Source: Smallanthus sonchifolius (Eukaryota; Streptophyta; Magnoliopsida; Asterales; Asteraceae). From it: a DNA stretch of 64,000 nucleotides. The position numbers were made by a program, and so were the translations under genes. Positions 32,488 to 44,913 of this stretch are shown here, piece after piece; the stretch's first letter is position 1, and each line of letters begins with the position of its first letter. The stretch spans positions 35,784,001 to 35,848,000 of the forward strand of contig CM042043.1 in NCBI GenBank assembly GCA_023525975.1. Reading direction: 5' to 3'. Under the pieces are notes generated by a model. That model did not search any database. It was not told where the DNA came from and saw only the letters and a list, made by a program, of their open reading frames with translations.

Positions 32488-33358
32488 TCTGTAAAGCTGA
32501 GTGCTTATAACTTGATATATGAGCCCAGAACAGCAATTAAATCCCAAGCACTAGCACACTTTGTGGCAGATTTCATTGATGATATCCAACAAGAAGCTGA
32601 TTTAGAAGTCCAGCAGCTGGAAGGAATAAAAGATATGTGGATCCTACACACTGATGGTGCATCTAATATAAGAGGCACATGATTAGGTATCATACTAAAA
32701 TCACCACAGGGGGACACAATACCCCAATCGATTAGTTGTGAATTTCAAGCAACTAACAATTAAGCAGAATATGAAGCACTAATAGCAGGATTACGACTAG
32801 ACATAGATATGAAGATCAGGTATCTCCAAGTGTATGTTGATTCATTATTAATCACTAACCATTTTAATGGCTCTTATGTAGCAAAAGGTGAAAGATTGAT
32901 ATGATACCTTGAAATAGTCAAAGATTTAACAGGAGAATTCAAGATTTTCCAAATTAAACAGGTCCCTAGAGAAGAAAATACTGAGGCTGATGCCTTAGCA
33001 AACCTGGGATCATCACTCAAAATTCCATTGGATAGCAATATCCCAATAATACACATCATGATCCCAGCTATTGACGTCATAGAAGATAAACATGTATTAA
33101 ATATAGGAGATATGGAAAACCAAGATTCTGAACAGGTTAAAAGCTCATGGATAGAACCAATCAAAAATTATTTGGAAAATGGTGAAATCCTGAAAGAAGA
33201 GAAGAATCATAGAGCTTTCCGCATCAATGTATCACGTTTTGTTATTTTACATAATATCCTATATTAAAAATCACTTGCATGTCCATACTTGAAATGCTTG
33301 GAGGATCCTGAAACAACTGAGGTCCTAAAAGATATACATGAAGGAGACTGTGGCAACC
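32488..33358 (+). pseudogene. Element Y second RNase H (archaeal type) and integrase start, first copy
   Basis: After a short connection the frame, with stops, reads LHTDGASNIRGT (catalytic Asp), AEYEALIAGL (catalytic Glu), YVDSLLI (Asp) and EENTEADALANL (closing Asp). This is the additional archaeal-type RNase H known from the Tat clade. It then enters integrase (KEEKNHRAFRI to HEGDCGNHT, the two zinc-binding His). At 33358-33360 the sequence jumps into gag of the second copy. Confidence 0.85.
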
Positions 33359-33889
33359 ACACTGTCCGCTCCCTTCAAGTCGTACAGATCCAAGCCATAT
33401 TCTAAGCCCGATAGTCACAGGGTTAATGCTGTGGAGGATGACGAGGAAGAGGAAGAATATCCTAAGTTATCTGAATATTGTTTTTCACTTGACACAACTG
33501 GTTTGTTATATACCATGCACGATCTTGGAGATAAGGACAGGTGGCCCCGTAAATTCCAGAAGAATACCGAATGGAAGGACAAGTCCAAATGGTGTGCTTT
33601 CCATGAGGACTTTGGCCATGTGACCGAAGATTGTATTGCTCTGTGCAAAGAGATAAGCTATCTCTTAAGCAAGGGGTATCTCAAAGAATTCCTAGGCAAA
33701 GGAAAGAACAAGACTAAGGATCATGACAGGATCCCGCAGAGAGCAAAATCCCCGCCGCCAGATGCCAAGGTTATAGGTTTTATATCCGGTGGATCTGATA
33801 TTTGTGGCACTTCTTACTATGCAGCAAAAAGAAATTCCAAAGAAGCAAAGACAGAAAAGGGGACAGGCCTATCAGAACCTTCAGCTTGA
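33359..33889 (+). pseudogene. Element Y gag C-terminus, second copy
   Basis: The segment from RSKPYSKPDSHRVNAVED to a zinc-finger-like KWCAFHEDFGHVTEDC parallels 30130-30600 in the first copy with many differences. It begins at the junction with the first copy's integrase. It ends at a stop, and instead of protease the next sequence is the middle of reverse transcriptase (from about 33946). A second internal deletion therefore removed protease and the RT N-terminus. Confidence 0.85.
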
Positions 33890-34870
33890 CTGAAGAAAAG
33901 GTGATCTCTTTCGATGCTAACATTCGGAAAAAGGGGACATGCCTATCACACATTGACTCAATGGTTGACGCCACAGCAGGCCACGAAATGCTAACATTCA
34001 TGGATGCTTCATCAGGATTCCAACAGATTCAGATGGAACCCTCATATCAGGAGGATATCGCGTTCATGAATCCAACATGTATTTATTGTTATATTGCTAG
34101 GCGTTTTGGTTTGAAAAATGCAGGTGCTACAAACCAAAGGCTGGTGAACATGATATTTAAAGACAAGCTAGGGGACACCATGGAGGTCTACATAGATGAC
34201 ATGGTGGTAAAATTAAAGAAAGTTGAGAATCATCTCAGGGATCTTAGAGACGCATTCGATATCCTGGACCAGTATAACATGAAGCTGAAGCCTTCCAAAT
34301 GCCACTTCGGAGTGGGGGTAGGAAAATTCTTGGGCTATATGGTAACCAAAAGAGGAATAGAAGCCATCCTAGAGCAAATCAAAGCAATCATCAATCTTAA
34401 ATCCCCAGTAAACACCAAGGATATCCAGATACTAACTGGTAGAGTAGCAGCACTCAACCGATTCATATCAAGATCCTCAGAAAGGTGCAAAGAGTTTTAC
34501 GATATCCTAAAGAAGAACAAGAGATTCGAATGGGAAGAGAAGCATGAACAAGCACTCCAATCATTAAAGGAATACTTGTCATCAACTCCTCTATTGATGA
34601 AACCAGAAGACGGCGAACCATTATCCCTATACATGGCGGTATCCGGTAATTCTGTGAGTGCCGTCCTAGTCAAGGATCATGAAGGCTAGCAACATCCAGT
34701 ATACTATGTAAGTAAAAGCCTACTTGCAGCCGAAACCAGGTATTCTCATTTAGAAAAATTAATATTAGCTTTAATAATGGCATCAACTAAACTTAGACAT
34801 TATTTTGAAACTCATGCTATTCATGTTAAAACTAACTATCCTATTAAGTGTGTCTTGAGAAAGACAGAGA
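33890..34870 (+). pseudogene. Element Y reverse transcriptase and RNase H, second copy
   Basis: It begins at the RT palm (HIDSMVDATAGHEML, then FMDASSGFQQI with the first Asp) and includes EVYIDDMVVKL. It is open in one frame to 34689. After one stop it continues through RNase H (YYVSKSLLAAETRYSHLEKL, which keeps the Glu lost in the first copy). It lacks the fingers subdomain, so it could not polymerise. Confidence 0.88.
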
Positions 34871-35496
34871 TGTCAGGAAGGATGGCTAAGTGTCAGTTAA
34901 GATCAGCGCCTATGACGTCATATATGAACCTAGAACAACAATAAAGTCTCAGGCACTTGTGGACTTTATGGCTGATTTCAGTAGTGACATTCAACATGAA
35001 GTAGACCTTGAAGTTCAACAATTGGAAGAATCCTAGGATAAGTGGACCTTATTCACTGACGGTGCATCAAATGTAAGAGGAACATGCCTAAGTATCATAC
35101 TGAAATCGCCACAAGGGGACATAATACCCCAATCCATAAGTTGTGAGTTCCGGGCAACGAATAATGAAACAAAATATGAGGCGCTAATAGCAGGATTCCA
35201 ATTAGCTAGGGATATCAAGATCAGGTATATCCAGGTATATGTAGATTCACTGTTAATTGCTAACCATTTCAATGGCTCATATGCAGTAAAAGGTACCTAG
35301 AGAAGACAATTTTGAGGCCGATGCCTTAGCAAACCTTGCTTCAGCTCTTAAAATACCATAAGGTATTAAAATACCAATCATACATATCCTGAGCCCAACA
35401 ATTGAGAAGAAAAATGAAGTATCCAACACAGAAGAAGCAGATGTTTAGGATCTTGAACCTAGTCAAGGATCCTGGATTCTACCAATTAAAAAATAT
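34871..35496 (+). pseudogene. Element Y archaeal-type RNase H, second copy
   Basis: It reads FTDGASNVRGT and EALIAGFQLA. Relative to the first copy there is a deletion of about 70 bp near 35294 that removes the segment between the third Asp and the closing DALANL motif. Several stops are present. Confidence 0.8.
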
Positions 35497-36005
35497 TTGC
35501 AGGATGGTGAGATCCCAAATGATGAAAAGAACCACAAGGCTTTTCGCATGAGGGTATCTCATTTTATAATATTACACGATGTCTTGTATAGAAAGTCTAT
35601 TGCAAGTCCATACTTAAGATGCTTGGATGATCCTGAAGCACTTGAAGTTCTCAAAGACATACATGAAGGTGACTGTGGAAATCACACTAGGGACAGAGCA
35701 TTATTCTCGAAGATCCCGAGGACAGGTTACTACTGGCCTACCATGAGGAAATATGCTATGACTTACTCTAAAGAATGTGATGCTTGCCAATGACACAACA
35801 ACATACTTCACCAACCAGCAGAACCTTTATATCCAATCATCTCTCCATGGCCATTCATGAAATGGGGAATGGATATAGTCGGCAAACTTCCCAAGGCACC
35901 AGGAGGAAAACATTTTTTGCTAGCAATGACAGATTACTTCTCCAAATGGATTGAAGCTGAAGCATTTGTCTAAGTCAGAGAAAAAGAAGTCATCTCATTC
36001 ATCAA
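35497..36005 (+). pseudogene. Element Y integrase, N-terminal half (left of W)
   Basis: The zinc-binding domain is complete: HEGDCGNHTRDRAL (His pair) and CDACQ (Cys pair). The catalytic core opens with [13 protein letters not shown] (first Asp) and [14 protein letters not shown] stop follows CDACQ and another lies near 35972. W interrupts the frame at its TSD ATCAA, and the remainder is at 46496. Confidence 0.9.
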
Positions 36006-36899
36006 TGTCATACCCCGACCGATGGCGGAATCATCGAGGCGGATAATGAAATGATTGTTCAAAAGCACATGATAACTAAAATGTTGCATAATTCATTAAT
36101 TAAATTTAAAGACAACAAAGATCCAAATACAATACATTTCAAATAACCTAGTCTAGTTCAAAACATTGATTTATTTAACTAGGTCCATAGTTCTTAAGTG
36201 GAGGAATCTTCAGCAAGCAATCACATATCCAAACCTGAAACATTATTTAAATTAAGTGTCAACTAAAAAGTTGGTGAGTACATAGGTTTTGTAGTTTCGA
36301 TAAATAAAAACGTTATGCAACTCATTGTTTATCTTGTTAAACATAACATATATGGTGTATCATTTGTCTAATCACAATTCAAACCTTGATTGACGCGCTT
36401 GAACATAGCACAACAGCTAAGTCCGGTATGTTTGAATATAGTTACCCATTATATCTGATATGTTTGAATATAACATGCGGCTATATCCGAGTATGCAGTA
36501 ATAAACACCCTAACCGGGTGGGCTGGTCAGACACAATAGATCTATTAATATTACTGTTGGTTTTCTTATGTTTAAAGTAAATGTATGTACACCCAAGATA
36601 ATAAGCATATAGTCCACATGTATAACACGTATAAACAAAGTGAGTAGTATGTATAATGTTTCACCCCAAAATGCGTAAAAATGTAAAATAGGGGCTATGT
36701 AACTCACTTGGCGAGTGCGGGTGATAAGGACGTTGAAACCTAAGCGTGTTGGAACCCTATGTGGATAAATAGGTATTATTGTATGTTTGTATGTGTGTAT
36801 TCGTATTAAAATGTATATAGGTTTTATAATAATATTCCTTAATATTTATTTGTATAAAATATGGTATGAAAATGATAATGGTTTTGTAAAACTTTAACT

Positions 36900-36940
<41 letters not shown>

Positions 36941-37258
36941 AAAATATTACATTTTTAAATAAGTAGTTATTATGTATTTATAAAAGTTTCTATTTATTTA
37001 TTTATTTTTTATCATTATTTATATATATTATTTGTAAGTTAAAACTATTTTAACAAATTTATAAAAATATAGTGTTTATTATTTTATAAAAATTTGGGTT
37101 GGTTAAATATGTATAAAAGAATTTTAATGGTTTCCGAAATAAACGAACGAGTAAACCGATTCGTTTTAGTCTTTATTGTATAAAAAGAATATTAAAACAA
37201 GTTAAAATAAATAAATAAAATAAAAACAAAAGCAAAAAGTTTGGGCCGAAGGCCCAAC

Positions 37259-37322
37259 CGGAATCGAACCCGCGACCTCTGCCTTAAACACACACACGCA
37301 TAACCAGCCGCGCTATTGCCCA
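37259..37322 (-). other. tRNA-like segment with Pol III A and B boxes in W LTR
   Basis: On the element strand an A-box-like TAGCGCGGCTGG (37315-37304) is followed 33 bp later by GGTTCGATTCC (37270-37260), an exact B-box match. Spacing is as in a tRNA. The predicted acceptor stem does not pair, so it is not a working tRNA. The same segment is at 45232-45295 in the 5' LTR. Confidence 0.65.
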
Positions 37323-37706
37323 TCGCTGGTTATGTGTGTATCAGTTTATTTAAATACATAAAGGCAAATCAGGTCGCTGGTCCTCGGCAACCGGCAAACC
37401 GTGTCCGAGGACACTTGGTTTGCCCGGTAACTCACGGGCGATGGTCGTGTTTTCGATTGGAATTGCTTACCAGGTGATAACAGAAGGTAATGAAATCGAT
37501 TTGAGGCTCGAACCTAGTCGCGAAAAGTCTGGTCGGCAGTATTCTTTTTCCGAAAAATGTCCAGAATGGGAATCGAACTTCTGGATGAAATTTGCATCTG
37601 AAACCTTGGTCACAGCTTCACTCAGGGACGACGAATGTGATGTTGTCTTCAATTTGAGGTGAGAGTGGGTGGAAGAGGGGTAGCGAGCTCGTGCAGGTCC
37701 GACTAT

Positions 37707-37720
37707 GGCTATTTATAGCC
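37707..37720 (-). promoter_or_regulatory. TATA box of W 3' LTR
   Basis: The element strand reads GGCTATAAATAGCC, about 820 bp from the LTR start. The tRNA-like segment lies about 400 bp downstream, so it would be within the transcript. The matching copy is at about 45680-45693. Confidence 0.7.
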
Positions 37721-38538
37721 GAGCTCGTTTCTTATGACAAAACGTGCAATTGGGCACGTCCCGACACTCGTCTGGACGAGACGAAGCTAACAAGCTATCA
37801 AACACGCGTGGAGGTTGACTGTCGGGCTTGAATTCAGGCGTGGGTTCTCGGCCACCAACAGGATCAGACGATCCGTATGTTGGGGAGACCAATTGGTCGG
37901 GGCCTTTTGTTCGCGTGGGAGAGACGAGGCCAGAGCTGCCTTTAGCAGCTGTCGAGGTGCAGGGAACAGCCCTGTCGAGGTGTCGCCGGAAAATGCCTCG
38001 GACCGCCGGACAAACGTAGGGATAACCGGAATTGCGAATTGGGTTTTGGCAGATTTAGCCCCTGTAGTTTGGTTTTGGTTTAATCTAGTCCCTGGAATAA
38101 ATACGGATGAAACCTTATGGTTTGATTTGTACAGAAATAGTCCCTTGACTGATTTTTGTTTAAAACCCTTTAGTTTGATAAATTCCAAAACAGCCCCTCA
38201 ACTTTTATAAAAATTAATTTATTTAATTTCTTTTAATTTCAAATATATTTTATAAACTTATTTTATTATTATTATTATTATAAATAATTTTTTTTATAAA
38301 CGTTATTTATCTTATTTAAACATGTTATTTTATTAAATATGCAACTTTTAAATTTAGATTTTTATATAAAATTTTATATAAGTTTTAAAACTTATAAATT
38401 TTTAATTAATTTAAATCCGTAAAATAAAAATACCTATTTGTATAAAAGTAAATAAAACACTTGTATTTTATTTAATTTGAGAATGATTACACGAAAATTA
38501 TATTACAAGTGCGCGAATGAAAAATCCGAAACGTCACA

Positions 38539-38586
38539 GTCTCCCCATGTTAAAGGAATTTCGCCCCGAAATTCAACTAGTGGAGG
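38539..38586 (-). other. Polypurine tract of element W
   Basis: The element strand reads TAACATGGGGAGAC just before the LTR start TGTGACG, and about 34 bp downstream of the pol stop. Confidence 0.8.
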
Positions 38587-39378
38587 CTATGAAAAGAGAT
38601 GTGGATACTTGGTCTTCATTTGGTCTTCACGTTCCCAAGTGAACTCGGGTCCACGTTTAGACTCCCAACGGAGCTTGACAATGGGGATGCGGCTACGCTT
38701 GAGTTTCTTGACTTCTCGGTCCATGATTTCCACGGGTTTCTCAACAAAGTGCATTTTCTCGTCAATACGCACTTCGTAAAGAGGGATGTGGAGATTCTCG
38801 TCGGCTAGACACTTTTTCAAATTAGATACATGAAAGGTCGGATGAACGTTGTTGAGTTCTGAAGGAAGATGGAGTTTGTAGGCCACTTTTCCTACCCTCT
38901 CGAGTATCTTGAATGGACCCACATATCGAGGTGCAAGTTTTCCTTTCTTTCCAAATCGGACTACGCCCTTCCAAGGTGATACCTTTAGGAGAACCATATC
39001 TCCAACTTGAAATTCCAAGGGTTTTCGTCGCTTATCAGCATAGCTCTTTTGCCGACTCCTTGCCACCCGAATGTTGTCACGGATAAGAGAGATTTTATCG
39101 GTGGTTTCTTGGATAAGCTCGGGACCGGTGATTTGTGCTTCACCAATTTCGTTCCAACAAATCGGTGAACGACATTTCCGTCCATAAAGAGCTTCAAATG
39201 GTGCCATGTTAATACTTGTGTGGTAGCTGTTGTTGTAGGAATATTCGATCAGTGGTAGGTGAGAATCCCAATTGCCACCAAAGTCAATGACACAAGCTCT
39301 AAGCATATCCTCGAGAGTTTGGATTGTTCGCTCGGTTTGTCCATCAGTTTGAGGATGGTAAGCCGTACTTAAATCCAA
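38587..39378 (-). CDS. Element W integrase C-terminal half with chromodomain
   Basis: This open segment of 263 codons starts in the catalytic core at [16 protein letters not shown] (catalytic Glu). It includes the [16 protein letters not shown] region and ends with a chromodomain ([13 protein letters not shown] to PEFTWERED). A TGA stop near 39415 separates it from the first half of integrase. The chromodomain suggests the family targets heterochromatin, as known for the clade. Confidence 0.93.
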   Translation of the reverse strand: MDLSTAYHPQTDGQTERTIQTLEDMLRACVIDFGGNWDSHLPLIEYSYNNSYHTSINMAPFEALYGRKCRSPICWNEIGEAQITGPELIQETTDKISLIRDNIRVARSRQKSYADKRRKPLEFQVGDMVLLKVSPWKGVVRFGKKGKLAPRYVGPFKILERVGKVAYKLHLPSELNNVHPTFHVSNLKKCLADENLHIPLYEVRIDEKMHFVEKPVEIMDREVKKLKRSRIPIVKLRWESKRGPEFTWEREDQMKTKYPHLFS

Positions 39379-39414
39379 ACGAGTACCAAGCGTAGATTGT
39401 AATGATTGCCAAAA

Positions 39415-39963
39415 TCAGGAAGTAAAACGCGAATCACGATCGGAGATGATGTTCAAAGGGATTCCGTGACGACTTACGATCTCATCAATGTAGATCCGAG
39501 CCAATTTCTCGACTCCATAGTCCTCACGAATAGGAAAGAAATGAGCAGACTTTGTAAGTCGGTCGATAATAACCCAGATACTATCGTGCCCACTAGAAGT
39601 GCGTGGAAGTTTGGTGATGAAGTCCATAGCGAGGTTCTCCCACTTCCACATGGGAATTTCATGTTGTTCGAGGAGTCCGGAAGGCTTCTGGTGTTCGGCC
39701 TTCACTTTAGAACAAGTTAAGCATTTTTCCACAAAGAGGGCAATATCCTTTTTCATGCCGGGCCACCAATATTGCTGACGAAGACCCATGTACATCTTAT
39801 CAGCTCTGGGATGTACCGAATATCGAGTTTTGTGGGACTCGTTCATCAAAAATATACGAAGGTCGTCGCGATCGGGAACCCAGATACAGTCCAAGTAATA
39901 CAATAGACCGTTGGCTTTGGTTTCTAGCAAGAGTTCTACACCACATGCCATCTCTTGATACAT
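39415..39963 (-). CDS. Element W integrase N-terminal half
   Basis: The zinc-binding domain is clear ([31 protein letters not shown]). The catalytic core follows with Asp in LAMDFITKL and Asp in IISDRDSRF. It ends at a premature TGA immediately after the second Asp block. Upstream it is separated from RNase H by a stop near 39970. Confidence 0.92.
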   Translation of the reverse strand: MYQEMACGVELLLETKANGLLYYLDCIWVPDRDDLRIFLMNESHKTRYSVHPRADKMYMGLRQQYWWPGMKKDIALFVEKCLTCSKVKAEHQKPSGLLEQHEIPMWKWENLAMDFITKLPRTSSGHDSIWVIIDRLTKSAHFFPIREDYGVEKLARIYIDEIVSRHGIPLNIISDRDSRFTS

Positions 39964-39969
39964 GTTTCC

Positions 39970-40491
39970 CTAGGTAACCGAGGTGTGTTGTGCTTGGAGA
40001 ATACGGGCTTGGATATCGTTATGAATACAAACACTATGAAGCATGCTACGTTCTTCACGACTGAAGGCGCCGGCTACAACATTTGCTTTGCCGGGGTGGT
40101 AGCGAATCTCGCAGTCGTAGTCGTTAGGAAGTTCAACCCATCGTCGTTGCCTCATATTAAGCTCTTTTTGATTGAAAATATGTTGGAGACTTTTGTGGTC
40201 GGTGAAAACCACACATTTGGTGCCATAAAGATAGTGTCTCCAAATTTTCAAGGCGAAAACGACAGCACCAAGCTCGAGATCATGGGTCGTATAGTTCTTC
40301 TCATGGATTTTGAGCTGACGTGATGCGTATGCAATTACTTGGCCACGTTGCATTAGAACACAACCAAGACCTTGGTTGGATGCATCACAATAAACGACAA
40401 AGTCGTCATTACTACTAGGAAGAGTTAGAATAGGAGCATTGCAGAGCTTGTGCTTGAGAGTTTGAAAAGCTTCCTCTTGCTTGGTCCCCAC
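39970..40491 (-). CDS. Element W RNase H
   Basis: The frame reads [10 protein letters not shown] (Asp), [14 protein letters not shown] (Glu) and FTDHKSLQH (Asp), the Ty3 RNase H active site. In the closing segment VVAGAFSR replaces the usual VVADALSR, losing the fourth conserved Asp. The join with reverse transcriptase near 40490 is a frameshift. Confidence 0.9.
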   Translation of the reverse strand: MGTKQEEAFQTLKHKLCNAPILTLPSSNDDFVVYCDASNQGLGCVLMQRGQVIAYASRQLKIHEKNYTTHDLELGAVVFALKIWRHYLYGTKCVVFTDHKSLQHIFNQKELNMRQRRWVELPNDYDCEIRYHPGKANVVAGAFSREERSMLHSVCIHNDIQARILQAQHTSVT

Positions 40492-41492
40492 TCGTAAGAT
40501 TTACCTTTATGAGTCAAGGCAGTGAGCGGAACCGCAATCTTGGAGAAATTTGAGATGAAGCGACGATAGTAACCTGCTAGTCCAAGGAATGAACTAATCT
40601 CGGTAGGAGTCTTAGGAGTACTCCAATTCTTTACCGCCTCGATCTTTGCCGGGTCCACATGAATTCCCTTATTGTTGACTATGTGTCCCAAAAATTGAAC
40701 TTCCTTTAGCCAGAATTCACACTTGGAGAACTTGGCGTATAGTTGTTCTTTCTTCAAGAGTTCCAAAATCAAACGAATATGTTGTTCATGCTCCGCTTTC
40801 GTTTTAGAATAGATGAGAATGTCGTCAATGAAAACGATCACGAACTTGTCCAAATAAGGTTTGCATACACGGTTCATGAGGTCCATGAAGACTGCAGGTG
40901 CATTAGTCAAACCGAAGGGCATGACCATGAACTCGTAGTGACCATATCTAGTCCGAAAGGCAGTCTTCGGAATGTCTTCATCGAGAACACGAAGTTGATG
41001 GTATCCGGAACGGAGGTCAATCTTGGAGAAACATGCTGAACCTTGAAGCTGATCGAAAAGATCGTCGATACGGGGTAAAGGATAACGGTTCTTAATTGTA
41101 AGCTTGTTGAGTTCACGATAATCGATGCACATTCGAAACGATCCATCCTTTTTCTTTACGAACAGCACGGGAGCACCCCAAGGTGAATGGCTCGGGCGGA
41201 TGAATCCTTTGGATGAGAGTTCTTGTAATTGACTTGCGAGCTCTTGCATCTCGGAAGGTGCAAGACGGTAGGGAGCTTTTGCCACGGGAGTTGCTCCGGG
41301 CACAAGGTCAATACGAAACACTACTTGTCTAGGAGGAGGAAGGCCGGGTAAATCCTCGGGGAATACTTCGGGAAAATCTCGAATGATCGGAATATCTTGC
41401 AATTTCTTACCCTTGTCTTTCGTGTCAACTACGTGGGCCAAGAAGGCAACGTACTTTTTTCGCAAGTACTTTTGTGCCAATGTGCAAGACAT
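40425..41492 (-). CDS. Element W reverse transcriptase
   Basis: This open segment of 355 codons shows all RT landmarks: [43 protein letters not shown] (first Asp) and [11 protein letters not shown] (FIDD pair), then [11 protein letters not shown] and [11 protein letters not shown]. The last 20 or so codons are out of the native frame because of a shift near 40490. Sequence is very close in style to Z, confirming the same clade. Confidence 0.94.
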   Translation of the reverse strand: MSCTLAQKYLRKKYVAFLAHVVDTKDKGKKLQDIPIIRDFPEVFPEDLPGLPPPRQVVFRIDLVPGATPVAKAPYRLAPSEMQELASQLQELSSKGFIRPSHSPWGAPVLFVKKKDGSFRMCIDYRELNKLTIKNRYPLPRIDDLFDQLQGSACFSKIDLRSGYHQLRVLDEDIPKTAFRTRYGHYEFMVMPFGLTNAPAVFMDLMNRVCKPYLDKFVIVFIDDILIYSKTKAEHEQHIRLILELLKKEQLYAKFSKCEFWLKEVQFLGHIVNNKGIHVDPAKIEAVKNWSTPKTPTEISSFLGLAGYYRRFISNFSKIAVPLTALTHKGKSYEWGPSKRKLFKLSSTSSAMLLF

Positions 41493-42643
41493 GAGTTGAA
41501 GACCACGACACGGTTTTTCACCGAAAGTAAATAACGTGTCGCCCGAAGGGAGAGGTATACGAATGCACTTTTCGTAGCAAATAACCTCGGCATGGTGCTT
41601 GGATGCCAGTCCATGCCAATTATACCATCGAAGCTTCCCAATTGCATTGGAAGGAGATCAATAGAGAATTCATGATTATTAAGCTCGAGATTGCAGTTGC
41701 GGATAACAAAATTTATAGTAATAGATTTTCCGTTTGCTATCTCCACGGAATAAGAATTGTCAAGTTTCGTTCTTTGTTTAGCAAGTCGAGATTCAAAGGT
41801 AAGAGACACAAAACTCCTATCGGCACCGGTATCAAATAAAATGGACGCATAATGATTGTTTACGAGAAACGTACCGTTTATCACGTCGTTGTTTGCTTGA
41901 GCCTCATTAGCGTTTATATTAAACGCTCGTCCTTGAGGACCACCTTGATGATGAAGTTTTTGGCATCGGTCACGGAAATGGTTTGGGTCTCCACATTCGT
42001 AACATGCCCTACCATTGAGAGGTGCCGGATAGATTGGACGGTTGGCTGGAGCAGCTTGATGGACGGGAGGACGGGTACGGCAAGTAGTGACCACGTGTCC
42101 ATATCGTCCGCAGCTTGAGCACAATCAGCATGGTAAGTTGGCAAGATGATGGTACTTGCAGGTCTGGCATTGGGGATTCGGGCCCAGATAAGGTTTCGGA
42201 TTTTGACCCAAAGGGGCCACTTGAATAGCAGGTACAGCGGGAGTTACGGCTGCGAAGTTTCGACCCTTTCATTTCTTGTTGTGGTTAGAAGACTCGGGTT
42301 TTACATCTTTGACGGCCGCAAGAGTGGAGACAACCTTCTTGGAACCCTTTCTTGTTAAGGTTCCGGCTTTGACATGGTTGTCGGATAGTGTAGCGGATAG
42401 ACGGATAGCAGCTTCAAGTGTAGGAGGATTGCTTCCTAACACAGCATCTTGAATTTGCATAGGCAGCCCGCCTATGTATTTTTCAATTTCGCGAGTAAGG
42501 GGAGTGATCATATGAGGCACCAATAGGCTCAGCTCTTGAAATCGGGTGGTGTAAGCCAGATTATCCCCGCTGTCTTGGGCAAGATCCCAAAACTCAGTCT
42601 CGAGCTTCCTCATTTCATTCCGAGGACAGAATTCATCAGTCAT
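41493..42643 (-). pseudogene. Element W gag C-terminus and protease
   Basis: The 42643-42269 part holds the capsid C-terminus (MRKLETEFWDLAQ, YIGGLPMQIQ). The 42124-41600 part holds two zinc knuckles (CSSCGRYGHVVTTC, CYECGDPNHFRDRC) and protease (ILFDTGADRSFV with the active Asp; a GIIGMDW block). Stops near 42270 and 42125 and a frameshift after GMDW break the frame. Confidence 0.9.
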
Positions 42644-43038
42644 GGCTTTCTTCAGATCATCCCATGATAAAGATGTAGCAACCTCAACACCACAAGTGCG
42701 TTTCTCACCGTTCCACCAGGTGAGGGCTCTCTTTTGAAGTACACTTGTGGCATAGCGAACCCGAAGATTATCGGGAAGTCACTGTTTAGGAATATGCTTT
42801 CCATGCTTTCAAACCATTGCATTAGGCCGGTAGCACCTTCAGTCCCGAAGAATTTTGTAGGATTGCACGAGTTAAAGTGCTTAAACGTGCATTGAGGCGG
42901 GTTGGTATCACCGTTTCCTTGGATGTTGTGAGACCCGTCACTGTTGTTATTGGCTTGGGTCATTTGCCCTACCAGCTGGGCAAGAAGAGTAGCAAGATCC
43001 GGGTTAGAAGTGCTAGTGTTTGCACGTCGAGGAGGCAT
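42644..43038 (-). pseudogene. Element W gag N-terminus
   Basis: It starts MPPRRANTSTSNPD, a typical Tekay gag opening, followed by FKHFNSCNPTKFFG and GLMQWFESMES. The frame shifts near residue 90 and is followed by the remaining capsid in another frame. The ATG at 43038 is preceded by a 900-bp leader. Confidence 0.88.
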
Positions 43039-43942
43039 TCTAACACCATAAGAAAAGACAATGATATTTTAGATAAGATGGATATATATGAGTCATAGTG
43101 GGAAATAATGTAAGTAGAAAAACGGGTTTCATCATGACGCGTTCCAGTGCATGTGTATTTATTCAAAGTTAATGGGGGAAACTAAGCCATCTATTCCGGG
43201 TAGAACGTGATGTTATAGATCATTATTCGCGTAGTAGGAATTGCCGGGACTTGCATGCACTACAAATCGTTATTACGTGTGCACCCGTAATAATGATTTG
43301 CTTTGCATGTTCGTCTAGTTCTTCCTATCTTGCTATAATGTCCCCAAATTTTGAGTTTAAGTTCGGATCGTATCCTTGCGAATACATTGACTTATCAACG
43401 TTAAAAAATTCCTCAAAACTTTCAAGGAGACATGCTTTAGCCTATAGGTAAACACTCACTTCAGGAATTCCCAGGAAAGCATACGGGTCCGTTTATTTGG
43501 ATTTATACGAAATGCTTTCCTAGACAGAAAACCCAATGTACAGGTGTCACCCTTCCAGATTGCTCGTGTCCTTTACTGGTTTCAAGAAATTAAGTCGTTG
43601 ACGAGATTTTCAAAATTTTTATAGACTTGGGAGTCTATGAGTATAAAATGTGTAGGAATGTTGCAATTAATATGGATTAGGAAAGAGTATGGATAAGGAT
43701 GGATAGTGTATTTGTTTGCATAAGTTTGTTTGTCAAATGTGTATGTAAAGTATGTATCATGTATTTAAAGCCTTGTATGTATGTGTATAAGTCTCATGTA
43801 TTAGACTCGGGAAAAATTCAAATAATACCTAACTACAAATAATTCACATAGCAATTAATCATTTAGCACATAACACATAAAAGGGAGTCCTAGGGTTATA
43901 GTCTAGGTCATTGTGTCTAATAACCTAATTCCCTATAACCAT
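43039..43942 (-). other. Leader of element W
   Basis: About 900 bp lie between primer site and gag start. I see no protein domain and no array. Small open frames on either strand are not supported. Confidence 0.65.
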
Positions 43943-43958
43943 GGCTCTGATACCAATC
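43943..43958 (-). other. Primer binding site of element W
   Basis: The element strand reads GATTGGTATCAGAGCC directly after the LTR end, complementary to initiator tRNA-Met. Confidence 0.92.
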
Positions 43959-44874
43959 TGTCATACCCCGACCGATGGTGGAATCATCGAGGCGGACAAT
44001 GAAATCATTGTTCAAAAGCACATGATAACTAAAATGTTGCATAATTCATTAATTAAATTTAAAGACAACAAAGATCCAAATACAATACATTTCAAATAAC
44101 CTAGTCTAGTTCAAAACATTGATTTATTTAACTAGGTCCATAGTTCTTAAGTGGAGGAATCTTCAGCAAGCAATCACATATCCAAACCTGAAACATTATT
44201 TAAATCAAGTGTCAACTAAAAAGTTGGTGAGTACATAGGTTTTGTAGTTCCGATAAATAAAAACGTTATGCAACTCATTGTTTATCTTGTTAAACATAAC
44301 ATATATGGTGTATCATTTGTCTAATCACAATTCAAACCTTGATTGACGCGCTTGAACATAGCACAACAGCTAAGTCCGGTATGTTTGAATATAGTTACCC
44401 ACTATATCCGATATGTTTGAATATAACACGCGGCTATATCCGAGTATGCAGTAATAAACACCCTAACCGGGTGGGCTGGTTAGGCACAATAGATCTATTA
44501 ATATTACTGTTGGTTTTCTTGTGTTTAAAGTAAATGTATGTACACCCAAGATAATAAGCATATAGTCCACATGTATAACACGTATAAACAAAGTGAGTAG
44601 CATGTATAATGTTTCACCCCAAAATGCGTAAAAATGTAAAATAGGGGCTATGTAACTCACTTGGCTACCGGATATGATAATCCACGAGTGCGGGTGATAA
44701 GGACGTTGAAACCTAAGCGTGTTGGAACCCTATGTGGATAAATAGGTATTATTGTATGTTTGTATGTGCGTATTCGTATTTAAATGTATATATGTGTTTT
44801 ATAATAATATTCCTTAATATTTATTTGTATAAAATATGGTAGGAAAATGATAATGGTTTTGTAAAACTTTAACT

Positions 44875-44913
<39 letters not shown>

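Larger units (their letters stand above)
36006..38538 (-). repeat. 3' LTR of element W
   Basis: It contains an (AT)n microsatellite (36905-36936), a tRNA-like segment (37259-37322) and a TATA box at about 37707-37720 on the element strand. Overlapping frames on both strands at 37787-38210 recur in the other LTR but look like chance. Confidence 0.93.

Noticed and set aside
36905..36936. (AT)n run as a replication or scaffold site
   Set aside because: It is a simple microsatellite present in both W LTRs at different lengths, with no further support.
37259..37322. Functional tRNA gene
   Set aside because: A and B boxes are present, but the acceptor and T stems do not pair properly and the segment lies in both LTRs of W. 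It is listed as tRNA-like only.
37787..38210. Overlapping frames of 131-133 codons on both strands of the W LTR
   Set aside because: They recur in the other LTR with the same boundaries as expected from identity. They overlap on opposite strands and show no motif.
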